In this document: positions 23,327 to 24,339 of the stretch, piece after piece | Layout of the letters: each line of letters opens with the position of its first letter | Position numbering within the stretch: the stretch's first letter is position 1 | Program-made: the position numbers and the translations under genes | NCBI RefSeq assembly: GCF_037137075.1 | Contig: NZ_JBBBNV010000041.1 | Span: 1-24,339, forward strand | Length of the DNA: 24,339 bases | Reading direction: 5' to 3' | Source: JBBBNV01 sp037137075 | Lineage (GTDB): Bacteria > Bacillota > Bacilli > Paenibacillales > NBRC-103111 | Notes under the pieces: generated by a model | The model's database searches: none | What the model was told of the DNA's origin: nothing | What the model saw: only the letters and a program-made list of their open reading frames with translations

Positions 23327-23662
23327 ATGCTGCCTTCGCTCATTGCGGCTCTAGAGCTTGAACAGAATGCGCGGATGCGGGAAGCTCTTTTGTTTGCCAT
23401 TGAAATGTTGCAGGCGGGCAATGATTTTTAACGAACCGGAAGGAGGGGGATGCAGCGTGCACGCATGGCCGATTTGATTGCCTTCCGTGCGAAATACTGG
23501 ATGGAAACCTTCGAGGTGGACCGGAGGGAGACAGAGGAGGACTGAAAAAGGCGGCGGTTAGCCGGGTATTTATCCGAAGCGCTTGAGACCGGGAGGCGGT
23601 ATTTTCCGCGGTATAGGAACTGTTATGAACTTGCAGCCGATAGCTTTAAGCAACACAGATAA
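23327..23662 (+). pseudogene. Reading frame interrupted by two stops, unknown family
   Basis: A single frame runs from ATG 23327 to TAA 23660 with in-frame TAA (23429) and TGA (23543). The three parts read MLPSLIAALELEQNARMREA (34 codons in all), QRARMADLIAFRAKYWMETF (a 31-codon piece) and RRLAGYLSEALETGRRYFPR. All are amphipathic, helix-like and free of the odd composition of chance frames. AAGGAGG at 23440-23446 precedes ATG 23450 by only 3 nt, so the second part could be an independent small gene. No family is recognised. The simplest reading is a decayed helical protein gene; the alternatives are two or three small ORFs or coincidence. Confidence 0.35.
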
Positions 23663-23678
23663 CCGGATGACGAAGGTG

Positions 23679-23706
23679 AATGATGAATGATGAATGATGA
23701 ATGATG
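23679..23706 (+). repeat. Tandem repeat, 4 copies of AATGATG
   Basis: Four perfect 7-bp units lie 19 bp upstream of the start codon of the next gene. Each unit contains ATG followed closely by TGA. Because 7 is not a multiple of 3, copy number shifts the frame of any translation entering from upstream. Confidence 0.9.
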
Positions 23707-23725
23707 AAGAAGGGCAGGTATCCAA

Positions 23726-24133
23726 ATGAAAAAAAGATGGTTTGTTTCAGGAGTGATGGCGGGTATTCTGGTATCCTGTGCGGCTGCAGCCTCCGCCTCT
23801 GAGGCGGTCCAGGCGATTATATTTCCGATGAAGGTATCCGTCAATCAAGCTGAGCAGCGCCTGCCGGAAGGGACCGGCATATTGAACTACAACAACAAGA
23901 CATACGTGCCGTTGCGTTTTTTTGCGGAGAGCTTAGGAGCAGCGGTTGATTACCGGGAAGGAGCTGAAGGCAGGGAACCCAGTGTTTCTATCACCTCGCC
24001 AAATCTTTCCGCAGATTGGACGCTTTCCTACTTGATGGCGCCGGGATATCATTCCGATGCGCCGCTTTCCTTGTGCTGGAAATCAGAAGGGGCAGCGCCG
24101 CTTCCGCTTGTTCATCATTTAGCAGGCTCCTAA
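23726..24133 (+). CDS. Small secreted protein with copper amine oxidase N-like domain, possibly truncated
   Basis: This encodes a 135-residue protein with a signal peptide (charged KKR, hydrophobic core, cleavage near ASA at about 22-24). The next part, VSVNQAEQRLPEGTGILNYNNKTYVPLRFFAESLGAAVDY, is the hallmark of the copper-amine-oxidase N-terminal-like (stalk) domain common in Paenibacillus surface proteins. It normally sits as a module on a larger protein; the NNKTYVPLRFFAESLGA core is intact here. After about residue 95 the sequence loses family character (WTLSYLMAPGYH onward), which suggests a frameshift or truncation, or a short lineage-specific tail. ATG 23726 has GGGCAGG about 8 nt upstream. 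The AATGATG repeat lies just before the ribosome binding site. Confidence 0.7.
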   Translation: MKKRWFVSGVMAGILVSCAAAASASEAVQAIIFPMKVSVNQAEQRLPEGTGILNYNNKTYVPLRFFAESLGAAVDYREGAEGREPSVSITSPNLSADWTLSYLMAPGYHSDAPLSLCWKSEGAAPLPLVHHLAGS

Positions 24134-24339
24134 CCGGGCTTAGGTGTCTTATAGCAGGAGATTTTTATTGTAAATTTTTAGTTTTAAATCCGATCACTAG
24201 CGTTGCATAAAAAGTCGGTGGCATAGTTTTCGAATAATTCTGAACAAGGTTTTAGTTTTCATCTCACATTCCGCACCCTGAGGATAAGCCAGCGAGTGGA
24301 ATGTTGCAGTGAAAAAATAAGCTCAACGAGCTGTAGCGA
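24134..24339. other. Non-coding end of window
   Basis: No gene is supported. CATTCC (24268-24273) and GGAATG (24297-24302) form a small inverted repeat. The AT content is higher than in the preceding genes. A neighbouring gene may begin beyond the edge. Confidence 0.4.

Overview
The window is a chromosomal segment of a moderately GC-rich, low-GC-lineage Gram-positive bacterium, most likely a Paenibacillus or close relative. The reasons are the 3' end of a Bacillus-type 23S rRNA, a Bacilli-style 14-gene tRNA block, AGGAGG-type ribosome binding sites on nearly every gene, a YesM/YesN-type two-component pair beside a CUT1 sugar transporter that lacks its own ATPase, and a copper-amine-oxidase-N-like surface domain gene. 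Taxonomy is inferred from gene style; no database was searched.

Layout. 1-69 is the 23S rRNA 3' end. A short intrinsic terminator follows, with no recognisable 5S gene. 277-1660 is a 14-tRNA cluster (Glu, Val, fMet, Asp, His, Gln, Lys, Leu, Leu, Gly, Gly, Arg, Leu, Pro) closed by a strong terminator. 1721-2413 has no convincing gene but several inverted repeats. 2414-10885 holds five same-strand genes: a SWIM zinc-finger protein, then after 386 bp a tightly coupled block of HEAT-repeat protein, MoxR AAA+ ATPase, DUF5682-like protein and VWA (MIDAS) protein. 11106-12062 (minus) is a lactate/malate dehydrogenase-family enzyme with an unusual active-site loop and cofactor-site residue. 12623-17059 (minus) is a sulfatase operon (binding lipoprotein, two permeases, type I sulfatase), divergent from a response regulator and sensor kinase (17461-20090, plus). 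20091-20493 is a structured leader region, 20494-21912 is rtcB, and a broken C-terminal remnant of a Tpt1/KptA RNA 2'-phosphotransferase follows directly. The rest is a lipoprotein gene (minus), a reading frame interrupted by two in-frame stops, a 7-bp tandem repeat and a small secreted protein.

How the genes work together. The five-gene block is the most system-like element. A MoxR ATPase with a VWA protein is a known pairing in chaperone or remodelling machines. Adding SWIM, HEAT and DUF5682 partners recalls, from memory, the uncharacterised E. coli yehLMPQ genes. DUF5682 carries motifs resembling the TraB/TIKI/ChaN-like fold, so an ATP-driven machine delivering a hydrolase-like effector is a reasonable inference. 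The sulfatase locus fits sensing (YesM/YesN type), uptake and desulfation of a sulfated glycan. RtcB, the KptA remnant and the leader signals suggest an RNA-repair locus that has lost one member.

Repeats. A core of about 37-51 bp occurs three times (4012-4062, 10916-10957 inverted, 12319-12374); the first two flank the HEAT-MoxR-DUF5682-VWA block in opposite orientation. A separate inverted repeat with the same arms (ATGAACGG / CCGTTCAT) ends 35-36 nt before the start codons of both the HEAT gene and rtcB.
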